Assembly (NCBI RefSeq): GCF_016918015.1
Contig: NZ_JAERMK010000014.1
Location: 91,957-149,939 of the forward strand
Direction: 5' to 3'
From: Glycomyces sp. YM15
GTDB lineage: Bacteria > Actinomycetota > Actinomycetes > Mycobacteriales > Micromonosporaceae
Length of the DNA stretch: 57,983 nucleotides
Made by a program: the position numbers and the translations under genes. Below, piece by piece: positions 34,974 through 43,097 of the stretch (its first letter is position 1; the number at the start of each line of letters is the position of its first letter). The notes beneath the pieces are model-generated. The model had not been told where the DNA came from and ran no database searches. It worked only from the letters and a program-made list of their open reading frames with translations.

Positions 34974-35479
34974 TCTTCTTCATCATCGCGGCCGCGATCA
35001 TCGCCGCCGCCACCGCGTACGGCCTGTGGGCGATCGGCCAGGAGCACCGGATCGAGACCACGGTGCACCTCGACGCGCGCGCCAACCGGGTGTGGGCGGT
35101 CCTCACCGACTTCCCGGCCTACGGCGAGTGGAACCCGTTCATCACCGAGATCTCCGGGCTCCTCGCCGAGGACGAACGCCTCGAAGCGGCCTTCCTGCAG
35201 CCGAACGGCAAGACCAACCGGTTCAAGCCCCGCGTGCTGCGCGTCTCCCCGGCCCGGCAGATCCGCTGGCTCGGCAAGCTCGGCCCGGGCGGTCTCTTCG
35301 ACGGCGAGCACTACTTCGTGCTCGAACCGCAGCCGGACGGCACCACGGTCCTCACCCACGGCGAGCGGTTCACCGGCGTCCTGGTGCCGCTCATGAAGTC
35401 GCCCCTGGCCGACGCCGAGCAGGGCTTCGCGTCGATGAACTCGGCCCTCGAGGCTCGCCTCAAGACCTTGGAGGACTGA
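34970..35479 (+). CDS. Membrane-anchored SRPBCC (START-like) protein
   Basis: The 169-residue protein starts with TTG overlapping the previous stop. It has one N-terminal membrane helix (IFFIIAAAIIAAATAYGLWA) and an SRPBCC fold: IETTVHLDARANRVWAVLTD, FPAYGEWNPFITEISG, and a C-terminal helix after LVPLMKSPLADAEQGFASMN. Such folds bind hydrophobic ligands. Cotranslation with the Hsp70-like fusion suggests a shared membrane function; this is inference. Confidence 0.82.
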   Translation: MIFFIIAAAIIAAATAYGLWAIGQEHRIETTVHLDARANRVWAVLTDFPAYGEWNPFITEISGLLAEDERLEAAFLQPNGKTNRFKPRVLRVSPARQIRWLGKLGPGGLFDGEHYFVLEPQPDGTTVLTHGERFTGVLVPLMKSPLADAEQGFASMNSALEARLKTLED

Positions 35480-35510
35480 ACGGCGGCCCGCTCGAAGCAG
35501 GCCGCCGTTC
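35478..35510 (+). terminator. Hairpin ending the Hsp70-like/SRPBCC operon
   Basis: GAACGGCGGCC (35478-35488) pairs with GGCCGCCGTTC (35500-35510), 11-bp perfect stem, at the stop codon of the SRPBCC gene. Confidence 0.75.
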
Positions 35511-35572
35511 AGGAATCCCTTGATGTGGAAAGAGCGGCCCGCGCTGCGACGGCGCGGACCGTTCGGAGTGGC

Positions 35573-36547
35573 TTAGAGCACGCCCGCGCCCGCGAGCTCG
35601 CTGACGCCCGCGACCGAGTCCGCAACACCTTCGGAGGTGGTGTTGCCGACGAGACCGCCGACGAGCGGCAGGCCACCGGTCGCGCCGCTCACGGCGTCGA
35701 TACCGGGAACGGCCGGGAGGGCCTCTTCATTGAGGTCCACGTTGGAGGACTCAGTGGTCGAGAGCTCCTTGTGACTGTTGTGGTGGTCGTGCCCGCCGGG
35801 GATCTCGGCGTCGGACCCGCCGTCGCACGAGGCGCTGGCGTGGCCGAGGATCGCGATGGCGTTGCCGCACACGTTGACCGGAGCCTGGATCGGGGCGAAC
35901 ACCTGGTTGCCGTTGCCGAGACCCACGTTGTCCTGGGTGGTCAGGTCGCCCGCGCCGGAGTAGTCGGCGTCGGCGCCGCCCTCGCACCCGGCGTCGGACG
36001 AACCGCCGACGGCGATGGCGTTGCCGCAGGCGTTGACGGGGGCCTGGATCGGCGCGAGCAGCTGGTTGCCCGACAGCGCACCGTAGTTGCGCTGGGTGAG
36101 CGTGTCGGATTGGGACTTGCCGGACTCGGCCTTGCCTGACTCCACGTCGGCGTGCGAGCCGCCGGTGGACCAGCCGTCGGCCGCGCCGCCGACGGCGGCG
36201 GCGATGCCGCTGATGTCGGTGGGAGCCTGCACCGGGGCGAACGCCTGGTTGCCGTTGCCGAGACCGGTGTTGTTCTGGGTGGTCAGGTCGCCCGCGCCGT
36301 CGTAGTCGGCGCTGGCGCCGCCTTCACAGCCGGCGGAGGCGGTCCCGAGGACGGCCGCGGCCACACCGCAGATGTTGATGGGCGCCTGAATCGGCGCGAC
36401 CACCTGGTTGCCCGACACGGCGCCGACCTGGTCCTGCGTGGTGACGTCAGGGCCCCAGGCCTGGGCGGTGCCGGCACCGGCGACGAGGACGATCCCCGTC
36501 GCGGCCAGGCTGGTCTGCGCGGTCTTGCGTGCCCATGAGTTGTTCAC
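35573..36547 (-). CDS. Secreted chaplin-like protein with four alternating repeats
   Basis: The 324-residue protein starts at GTG with AAAGGTG before it. A signal peptide ends at TAQA (residue 30). Four repeats of about 45-50 residues follow, each with GNQxxAPxQAPxNxCG then about 14 residues and a second cysteine (as in SGNQVVAPIQAPINICG, GNGNQVFAPIQAPVNVCGNA). They alternate: repeats 1 and 3 have VSGNQ/LSGNQ, repeats 2 and 4 have LGNGNQ, as if a pair was duplicated. Repeat 2 has lost both cysteines (PTDISG). PVNVCGNA is the core of the chaplin domain, which forms amyloid films on aerial hyphae. The tail is Gly/Leu/Val-rich. Confidence 0.82.
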   Translation of the reverse strand: MNNSWARKTAQTSLAATGIVLVAGAGTAQAWGPDVTTQDQVGAVSGNQVVAPIQAPINICGVAAAVLGTASAGCEGGASADYDGAGDLTTQNNTGLGNGNQAFAPVQAPTDISGIAAAVGGAADGWSTGGSHADVESGKAESGKSQSDTLTQRNYGALSGNQLLAPIQAPVNACGNAIAVGGSSDAGCEGGADADYSGAGDLTTQDNVGLGNGNQVFAPIQAPVNVCGNAIAILGHASASCDGGSDAEIPGGHDHHNSHKELSTTESSNVDLNEEALPAVPGIDAVSGATGGLPLVGGLVGNTTSEGVADSVAGVSELAGAGVL

Positions 36548-36895
36548 GAAGTTTCACCTTTCAGGGAAATGGTTCTTGCTGTTCCATCACGTATCCCCCG
36601 TGAAGCTCCGTGGTTCCGAAAGCTTGTTCGCGTCCGGGCAGGCTGGGTCCTGCGGTCGGACGAGGTGCTTTGAAACCGGGAGAGTTGTGTCCTGCCGTTT
36701 TCCTTGCTCGGTCGGTGGGGCCGTCCGGGCCGGTCGGCGCCCGGTTGGGACGCCGCGCGTACCGCTCGTGAGCCGCGGCTGTGCACCGCCGCGGAATCGG
36801 CGAGTCGTTCACGTTCGGACCCTGACGGACCCCGTGGTTCGACCGTGGTCCGCGGCGCGCCTGGCGGAAGCGCGCGCCGCGGGGATGTCGCGGTC
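36548..36895. other. Intergenic region with terminator hairpin
   Basis: No gene is seen. CCGCGGCGCGC (36850-36860) pairs with GCGCGCCGCGG (36872-36882): a perfect 11-bp stem 14 bases past the stop of the small secreted protein gene on the minus strand. The rest must hold the chaplin-like promoter, but no clear -10/-35 pair is visible. Confidence 0.6.
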
Positions 36896-37291
36896 TTAGA
36901 AGGGCAGCGGCACCGGAAGGCCGCCGCCGAGGCCCGAGAGCAGCTCGTTGACCGGGTCGCCCGCGGGCGCCTCCAGGTCCTTGACCTGGTCGGCGACGTT
37001 GTCGCCCTTGGCCTCCGCGTAGGGACCGGACGGCGCCAGGGCGTCGACGCCGGAGATCGAGTCCACGGCGCTCAGTCCGGTGACCTTGTCCGTGACGCCG
37101 CCGCTCAGACCGGTCACGGCGTCGGGCGAGACCGGGAGCCCCCCGAGGGCTTCCGGAGTCGCCATCACGAGGTCGCCGGTCGATTCCGGAACCTCGGTGT
37201 CGGCGGCCTGAGCCGCCGTTCCGGCGAGCAGCAGAGCCCCCGTAGCGAGTCCTCCGACGAGGCCCGCCGTACGCACAGTGCGCATTTTCAT
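36896..37291 (-). CDS. Small secreted protein next to the chaplin-like gene
   Basis: The 131-residue protein has a clear signal peptide (TAGLVGGLATGALLLAGTAAQA) and a mature part of about 100 residues without cysteine. The motif GLSAVDSISGVDALAPSG and the C terminus LLSGLGGGLPVPLPF resemble the tail of the chaplin-like neighbour (VPGIDAVSGATGGLPLVGGL). The family is not recognised. The position, same strand, 348 bases upstream and separated by a terminator, suggests a shared program and not one operon. ATG at 37291 or 37285; the first is kept. Confidence 0.65.
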   Translation of the reverse strand: MKMRTVRTAGLVGGLATGALLLAGTAAQAADTEVPESTGDLVMATPEALGGLPVSPDAVTGLSGGVTDKVTGLSAVDSISGVDALAPSGPYAEAKGDNVADQVKDLEAPAGDPVNELLSGLGGGLPVPLPF

Positions 37292-37713
37292 CTGCTTCGT
37301 TGCCTTTCTCCGTACCGCACGGACGTTGGTCGACGGCTGGGGAAGCAGCGCGAATCGACCGCCGAGCGGTGCAAGATCGCTGAGTTGTCAGTGGTCGACC
37401 AGCGGCTCGAGGCAGCGCGGTCGCCGCGGGGGCGTTCGCTCCTGCCGAATGCGGACCTCAGCCGCGACCTTGCCGGCTGGATCGCCGGCGGGTCGAGGAC
37501 CGCGCTCGCTGTCCATCGGGCCGGTGACACTGCGGCCCGGCCGCTGTGAGGCGGCCACACTGACTAACTGGAGAGGCCTCGGAGCGGTTACGCCCAGACG
37601 CGAAGAAATTCGAAAACATTGCGTTGTTGCATCCCGCAAATGCGTAGATGACTCATATGCCCGCCCTCGGACGTCCGAGGCACGCGCCGCCGCTCCGCGG
37701 CGGACGCGGCCCG
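37292..37713. other. Gap without recognised gene
   Basis: No coding frame can be supported. A short stretch rich in A and T (GAAGAAATTCGAAAACATTGC, near 37603) may carry the promoter for the secreted-protein gene's operon or simply be spacer. Confidence 0.35.
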
Positions 37714-38685
37714 TTACTGAGCGTTCTTCTTGTGCTGCTTCGCTTCCCAGATCATCGCGGTGAGCACCAGACCGGCACCGACCAGCATCAGCAGCAACGG
37801 CCCCACAATCGACCCCGAAGGGGCCTGCAGCTCGTTCGCCTCCGTCTGCCACGGCCACAGCGACCGCAGCGAACCGATCATGAGACCGGCGAGCACCGCC
37901 ATCGTCACCTGGCGGCGGTGGTGCAGCAGCCACTGCAGCAGCTTCACGAACGAACCGAGTCCGATCGCCGCGCCCAACCCGAACACCCCGATGAACACCA
38001 GGTTCCGCTCGTCGATCGCGTGCTGGACCGGCACGTACAGGCCCATCGCCAAGAGCACGAACGAACCCGACACACCCGGCAGCACCAAGGCGTTGATCGC
38101 GATCGCCGCACCGATGAACACCAGCCACAGCGGGGGCCGGTCGATCTCCGCCGCCGGCAGACCCGTGAGCACGAACGCGGCCACCGCGCCGACCGCCAGC
38201 AGCATGCCGTCGAGCGGCCTGAAACGGCCCGGCATCATCCGCAGCGGCACCGCGATCGAGACCAGGATCATGCCGAAGAACAACGCCCGCATCGGCACCG
38301 GATGCGACTCCAGCAGCGGCGCGATCGTCTTGAGCGACAGCACGAGCACCACGGCCATGCCCACCATCACCGGCAGCAGCAGCGGCCAGTCGACCGCCTT
38401 CAGCGCCTTGAGGCCCTCCCCCGCGCCGCGGCGGCGCGCCACCCCGGACACCATGGTCCGCGAAGCGTGCACCATCGCACTGGCCGCATCGATCAGCTGG
38501 TCGTACAGGCCCACCACCAGGGCGATCGTCCCGCCCGAGATGCCCGGCACGGACTCGGCGGCACCCACCATCCCGCCCCTGAGCGCATTGAAGGGTGCGA
38601 AGCGCCACGGGGTCTTCGGGCGCGACGCCTCACCCACGGGATCGAGGGGGACAGGGCCTTCACCGGTGCTGCGGTAGATCGTCAC
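37714..38685 (-). CDS. DUF368 membrane protein, probable undecaprenyl-phosphate transporter
   Basis: The 323-residue protein has about eight membrane segments. DUF368 signatures are visible: RGGMVGAAESVPGISGGTIA near residue 38 and its inverted partner LVLPGVSGSFVLLAMGLY near residue 205. DUF368 proteins (PopT) have been shown to recycle undecaprenyl phosphate across the membrane for wall synthesis. Here the protein has the usual length plus a polar N-terminal tail. Function is transferred from family only. The stop is preceded by a lysine-rich tail (KQHKKNAQ). Confidence 0.88.
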   Translation of the reverse strand: MTIYRSTGEGPVPLDPVGEASRPKTPWRFAPFNALRGGMVGAAESVPGISGGTIALVVGLYDQLIDAASAMVHASRTMVSGVARRRGAGEGLKALKAVDWPLLLPVMVGMAVVLVLSLKTIAPLLESHPVPMRALFFGMILVSIAVPLRMMPGRFRPLDGMLLAVGAVAAFVLTGLPAAEIDRPPLWLVFIGAAIAINALVLPGVSGSFVLLAMGLYVPVQHAIDERNLVFIGVFGLGAAIGLGSFVKLLQWLLHHRRQVTMAVLAGLMIGSLRSLWPWQTEANELQAPSGSIVGPLLLMLVGAGLVLTAMIWEAKQHKKNAQ

Positions 38686-38901
38686 GCCGCCAGCGTAACC
38701 GGCTCGCGTTCACGGCCGCCTCGGTCGTCTGACCGAAATCGAACGGCACCGAGCGACCGTTCGCCGGACTGCCCGCGGCCAGGTGTCGCGGGGCGTGCGG
38801 AGCCGGGCCATACTTAGTGGTAATTCCGCGCTCCTTACGGCTCGCACATCCCGTGACGGCCCGATCAGCGCAACGCGGATCCGCAGCTTGAGGGGGCTTC
38901 G

Positions 38902-40089
38902 ATGAGTCGCACGGTCGGGCCGTACACCGATGTCACGACCGCGCGCGTCGAAGGCGCCTACGAACTCTGCGAAGGCCTCGACGAGAACGCCCGGCCCGTG
39001 CAGATCCTCACCCTCGGCGCCACCTCCTCCAAGGACCCCGCCCGCCGCGGCCTCCTCTCCGACACCGTCGCCTGGGCCTACGCCACCGCCGGACCCGACG
39101 ACGCCCCCATCCTCGTCGCCGACCTCGAAGCCGAGCAGCCCTACGTCGTCGTCCTGCGCGACGCCCGCCTGCGCGGCGCCGACCGCATCATGGACCGGCT
39201 CCTCGCCCTCGGCCCCGCCACCGGCCCGCTCCCCGTCGGACCCGCCGCCGCGGCCCAGCGCGCCGCCCACCAGATGGCCGCCGCACAGCGCTCCGCCGCC
39301 CCCGCCTCGCCCGCGGGCGTCTCCGGTCCGCCCTCGTCGCCGGCCTCGGCAAACGCTCGCGGAGCCGAAAACGCAGCATGGTCCCCGCCGGTGGTCATGA
39401 TCGCCGCGCCCAAGAAACCCTCCCAACTGAAGCCGATCCTCATCGGGATCGGCTCAGTCGTGGTCATCCTCGCGCTCGTCGTCGGCGTCTGGGCCGTCCT
39501 CTCCGGCCCCGGCGACGACGACGGCGGCTCGGCCGAACCGCCCACCGACGCGGCCGTCGACGGCGTCTCCCAGGCCCCCGCCGCCGAGCCCACCGAAGGC
39601 GACGCCGGCAACGAAGTGCCCCGATGGGACGAGGAGGCCCCCGCCGAACGCATCGGCGGCAGCGCCTTCCCCGAAGGCACCGCCACTGAGACGTTCGCGG
39701 CCGCCAACTGGCCCTTCGCCTTCCAAGTCCCCAGCGAATTCGACTGCGCCGAGGACGGCGCGACCGCCGTCTGCACCGCCGACGACGGCGAATCGGAGAT
39801 CACCGTCGGCTGGCTCACCTGCCAAGGCGACTGCCCGAACGCCGCACGCAAGATCATGCGCGAAGCCCTCCCCTACCAACCGCTCGAGGAGATGGACGGC
39901 GACATCGCCTTCGCCGAACGCACCCAGGTCTATGGGCGCTGGCGCGGCTCGCTCAGCGTGTTCGTGACCGACGCCCACGGCACCTTCCAGGCCTGGGCCA
40001 CCGCCGACATCGCCTCCGAACGCGAGGACGAGGGCTGGCACGTCTTCAACGACGTGCTCAGCCAGGCCCTGTCGAAGGCCGCCGAATAG
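38902..40089 (+). CDS. Membrane protein with degenerate kinase N-lobe-like region
   Basis: The 395-residue protein starts at ATG with GAGGGGG upstream. Residues 1-110 read like the N-lobe of a Ser/Thr kinase without catalytic loop: VGPYTDVTTARVEGAYELCE, then ARPVQILTLGATS, and PYVVVLRDARLRGADRIMD. There is no HRD or DFG motif. An Ala/Pro linker, a membrane helix (about 178-200, PILIGIGSVVVILALVVGVW), an acidic stretch and an external domain with paired cysteines (FDCAEDGATAVCTADDG, LTCQGDCPNAAR) follow. It may be a kinase that lost its catalytic half. The kinase link is inference. Confidence 0.55.
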   Translation: MSRTVGPYTDVTTARVEGAYELCEGLDENARPVQILTLGATSSKDPARRGLLSDTVAWAYATAGPDDAPILVADLEAEQPYVVVLRDARLRGADRIMDRLLALGPATGPLPVGPAAAAQRAAHQMAAAQRSAAPASPAGVSGPPSSPASANARGAENAAWSPPVVMIAAPKKPSQLKPILIGIGSVVVILALVVGVWAVLSGPGDDDGGSAEPPTDAAVDGVSQAPAAEPTEGDAGNEVPRWDEEAPAERIGGSAFPEGTATETFAAANWPFAFQVPSEFDCAEDGATAVCTADDGESEITVGWLTCQGDCPNAARKIMREALPYQPLEEMDGDIAFAERTQVYGRWRGSLSVFVTDAHGTFQAWATADIASEREDEGWHVFNDVLSQALSKAAE

Positions 40090-40093
40090 CGGG

Positions 40094-40936
40094 TCAGGCG
40101 TCCTCGCGGTCGTCCCAGCTCTGGAGCGCCCCCGCGATGACCTCCGTGGACGTCGGCGTGGACTGCGAGATCGCCGAGCCGAGCGCGTGCGCGGCCAGCA
40201 CCTCGCCGTAGGACGCGCTCTTGTAGGAACGCAGCAGGTTCTGCGCGGCCTCGCGCTCGTCCTCGCCGAGGTCGGCGCGCGACAGCATCGGATACTCGAA
40301 CTGCGCGACCTGCGACGCGCCCATGGGCGCCTGCAGGTCCGGGTTCCCGGCGGCCAGGACCTCGGGCGCGGACATCACGGCCGTGCCGTCCCCGCCTTCG
40401 ACGGTGTGCTCGTCGACCCCGAACATGATGATCCACATCAGACTCGGGGCGTGCTGCCGCGGATCCTGGAGCGCGACGTCGGCCTCATCGGGGAGCACCT
40501 GGTCGGTGCTCTCGCCCGCGGGCAGGGCCAGACCGACCGCGGCGCTGGCGGTCGACTCCTGGAGGACCTCCCACTGCTCGGCGAGGCCGGCGTCAGGGAG
40601 GTTGCGCCAGAGCGCGGTCTCGGGGACCCATATGTCGGCGTCGGTCTCGGCGACGGCGTTGCCGCTGACGGCTTCGACGGTGATGTCGGCGCACACGTCC
40701 GAGCCGCGGGAGGGCGCCCCGCCGCCGGCGGCGACGAAGTCCTCGAGCGCCGCGGCCATCTCGGGGGCGGCCGCGACGTGCAGCTCCACCTCCGTCCCGC
40801 AGGACTGGACGTGGGCGATGGCGGCGTTGAGGGTGTAGGCGGTGACCGGGGTGAAGACGGCGAGCAGCGCGAGCCCGCCGAAGAGGCGGCGGCCCTCTTT
40901 CGAGAGGCGCCCTCGTCTGCGATGCACACCGGTCAT
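40094..40936 (-). CDS. Extracellular solute-binding-like protein lacking VWA domain
   Basis: The 280-residue protein has a membrane-anchor or uncleaved signal (RLFGGLALLAVFTPVTAY) and a periplasmic-binding fold: ELHVAAAPEMAAALEDFVAAGG, DVCADITVEAVSGNAVAETD and ADIWVPETALWRNL. This is the N-terminal half of actinobacterial substrate-binding/VWA proteins, where a VWA domain normally follows. Here the protein ends where VWA should begin. Two cysteines (QSCGTE, SDVCAD) could pair. It is separated by 4 bases from the convergent membrane-protein gene. Confidence 0.65.
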   Translation of the reverse strand: MTGVHRRRGRLSKEGRRLFGGLALLAVFTPVTAYTLNAAIAHVQSCGTEVELHVAAAPEMAAALEDFVAAGGGAPSRGSDVCADITVEAVSGNAVAETDADIWVPETALWRNLPDAGLAEQWEVLQESTASAAVGLALPAGESTDQVLPDEADVALQDPRQHAPSLMWIIMFGVDEHTVEGGDGTAVMSAPEVLAAGNPDLQAPMGASQVAQFEYPMLSRADLGEDEREAAQNLLRSYKSASYGEVLAAHALGSAISQSTPTSTEVIAGALQSWDDREDA

Positions 40937-41153
40937 GTGACGAGTGTATGACGTGAGGCAAACGCAGTCGAGATCGCATTTTTCAGTTATCCCATAAGGA
41001 CTGGGAGTTACGGCAGGTCAGTGGCGCACGCGCGCACCGCATCCCGGCCGGGACGCTCGCGGCCGACCCGGTCCGCCGGCGGTCGGATCCGCCGGCGGCG
41101 GGCCGACCGCGCGCGTCTGCGCCACTTCCAGGGCCTCTCGGCCCAGCGCCCCT
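40937..41153. other. Spacer between two minus-strand genes
   Basis: No gene is seen. The stretch at 40970-41010 is A/T-rich for this genome and probably holds the promoter of the solute-binding-like gene. Confidence 0.3.
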
Positions 41154-41513
41154 TCAGCGGCGCCGCGGGCGGCGCTTCGGCGGGGTCAGCAGGTCGGCGA
41201 CGATCCGCATCGTCTCGGGGACGAGGCGGAAGTACGCCCACACACCGCGCTTGTCGCGCTCCACGACCCCGGCCTCGGCCAGGATGCGCAGGTGGTGGCT
41301 GACAGTCGGCTGGGAGAGCCCGAGGGGCTCGGTCAGCTCGGCCACGCAGGCCTCTTGCTCGGGAGCGGCCTGGATAAGGCTGATGAGCTGGAGACGGTTC
41401 GGATCGGCGAGTGCTTTGAGGACACCCGCGATGCGCTCGGCATCGCCCTTGGAAAGCGATTCGCCGCTCACCGGCGAGACTGGCGTCTCGGCTTCGACCG
41501 TGACTCGCACCAT
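41154..41513 (-). CDS. ArsR/SmtB-family repressor
   Basis: The 119-residue protein has the classic ArsR winged helix: RIAGVLKALADPNRLQLISLI, VAELTEPLGLSQPTVSHHLR and ILAEAGVVERDKRGVWAYFR. One cysteine lies in the helix before the recognition helix (EQEACVAELTE), the place of the ELCVCDL metal site, but the second cysteine is missing. Metal sensing is therefore doubtful. No efflux or resistance gene is adjacent, so the target is unknown. Confidence 0.88.
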   Translation of the reverse strand: MVRVTVEAETPVSPVSGESLSKGDAERIAGVLKALADPNRLQLISLIQAAPEQEACVAELTEPLGLSQPTVSHHLRILAEAGVVERDKRGVWAYFRLVPETMRIVADLLTPPKRRPRRR

Positions 41514-42001
41514 GATCGTGTTCCTTCCGGATTGGTTCCAGTCGGGACGGGATTCGGCCGCACTGCCATCAATCCAGTTCCAACCCTGAATATGCCCTCG
41601 CGGTGTGGCCGGACGGTAACGACGACGCTTCCGGCTCGCAAAGGGTTTCGGTTCCTACGGATCTCGCTCGGGCCGCACCAAGTCCCTGACCGGATCCACC
41701 GCCGAGATTACGCCTGCCTTGCCAGCGGATCTACCGTTGACACAAGATCAGTTTGCAGGCCACAGCGACGGTTATTCAGTTAATGTCGCACTACCTGGAG
41801 TTATATCTAAATCTACCGATATTTAAGCGGTTGCCGTCCCGCGATTGAGATCGGGTTCACCCTGATTCTTTCGGATCGACGTCCCAATATATAGACCATC
41901 CTGATTCCGAGCGTAGCGCGAAACCGCCACTTGTGCAGGCCGCTTGTGTTTCAAGACCGTTACATGGGTTTGAGAAAGCACACATCTAAGGGCAAAGCGA
42001 A
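41514..42001. other. Long gap of low G+C
   Basis: No gene is seen. The section at 41780-41830 is rich in A and T (GTTATATCTAAATCTACCG, followed by ATATTTAAG), unlike the genome. A TTGACA occurs at 41736-41741 without a matching -10. This may be a remnant of transferred DNA or a regulatory island. Confidence 0.4.
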
Positions 42002-42025
42002 GGGCGGGGCCGATCGGCCCCGCCC
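42002..42025 (-). terminator. Terminator of the LacI-family gene
   Basis: GGGCGGGGCC-GATC-GGCCCCGCCC, a 10-bp perfect stem 19 bases past the stop of the minus-strand gene. Confidence 0.8.
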
Positions 42026-42043
42026 CGCATTCGCTCCGGCGGC

Positions 42044-43063
42044 TCAGGGACGCGGACGGGCCGTCGAGGAGCGCTCGATGAGCTCGGCGTCGATCATGAG
42101 CTCGTCGGGGTAGTCGGCGTCCTCGATCAGGGCCGCTTCCAGGGCCTTCGCGCCCATGTCGTGCAGTGGGAGCGCCACCGTGGTGAGCGAGGGCGTGAGG
42201 TCGCGCACGATCGGGATGTCGTCGAATCCGGCCACCGAGACCTGCTCGGGGATGCTCACGCCGCCTTCGCGCAGTGCCGTGCACAGGCCCGTGGCCTGCA
42301 CGTCGCTCGTCACGAACACGGCGGTCGGCAGCTGCGAGCCGTCGAGGAGCGCCCGCCCCGCCTGGTAGCCGCCGTCGCGGCTGAACTCGGCCGACACGTG
42401 CGCGACCTCGGCGTCCTCGGGGAGCGCCGAGAGGAAGCCCTCACGCCGCTCGCGCACCACCTGCAGCTGCTCGGGCCCGGCGACCACGGCGAAGCGGCGG
42501 TGGCCCAGTTGCGTGAGGAACCGCGCCAGGGCGGCCGCGCCCTCGCGGTTCGCCGGGCGCACCACGCGACCGGGCAGGCCCGGCTGGCCCACGCTGACCA
42601 CGGTGGCGCCCAGTTCCAACAGGTCCGAGAGGTGCTCGGAGAGGCGCTGCTCGGCGGCCTTGTCGGTGGTCCGCGAACCGGCGACGATCACCGCGCGCGG
42701 GCGGTAGCCGCGCAGCGAGTCCAAGTGCTGCACTTCCGAATCGGGGTCGATGCCGGTATCGGCGATGAGCACGCGCACGTTGCGCCGGGCGGCCTCGGCG
42801 AGGACGCCGCCGGCGATCTGCCCGAAGTAGGGGTCGGTCACGTCGTGCAGGAGCAGGGCCACGGTCTGGGAGGTCGCGCGGGCGAGGACCTGCGCGCCGA
42901 CGTTGGGGGCGTATCGCAACCGGCGTGCCGCCTCGCGCACCCGCTCGCTCAGCTGATCGCTCACCCGGTGGGGGGAGCCGTTGAGCACGCGAGAGGCGGT
43001 GGCCACCGAGACGCCGGCGGCTCGGGCGACATCGGCCAGTCGGGCCGGTTGTTTGCGTTCCAT
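42044..43063 (-). CDS. LacI-family transcriptional regulator
   Basis: About 339 residues from the ATG at 43063 (MERKQPARLAD); starts at 43081 or 43159 are possible but lack good sites. N-terminal LacI helix-turn-helix RLADVARAAGVSVATASRVL with hinge helix (NVGAQVLAR). The periplasmic-binding-like effector domain has HDVTDPYFGQIAGGV and VSVAGFDDIPIVRDLTPSLT. It probably represses a sugar-uptake or catabolic gene. No sugar genes adjoin it, although the GH3 gene is 10 kb away. It follows the HAD gene by 34 bases on the same strand. Confidence 0.9.
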   Translation of the reverse strand: MERKQPARLADVARAAGVSVATASRVLNGSPHRVSDQLSERVREAARRLRYAPNVGAQVLARATSQTVALLLHDVTDPYFGQIAGGVLAEAARRNVRVLIADTGIDPDSEVQHLDSLRGYRPRAVIVAGSRTTDKAAEQRLSEHLSDLLELGATVVSVGQPGLPGRVVRPANREGAAALARFLTQLGHRRFAVVAGPEQLQVVRERREGFLSALPEDAEVAHVSAEFSRDGGYQAGRALLDGSQLPTAVFVTSDVQATGLCTALREGGVSIPEQVSVAGFDDIPIVRDLTPSLTTVALPLHDMGAKALEAALIEDADYPDELMIDAELIERSSTARPRP

Positions 43064-43097
43064 CTCGCTGAGGCTACCCATCTGCGGAAAGCGCTGC

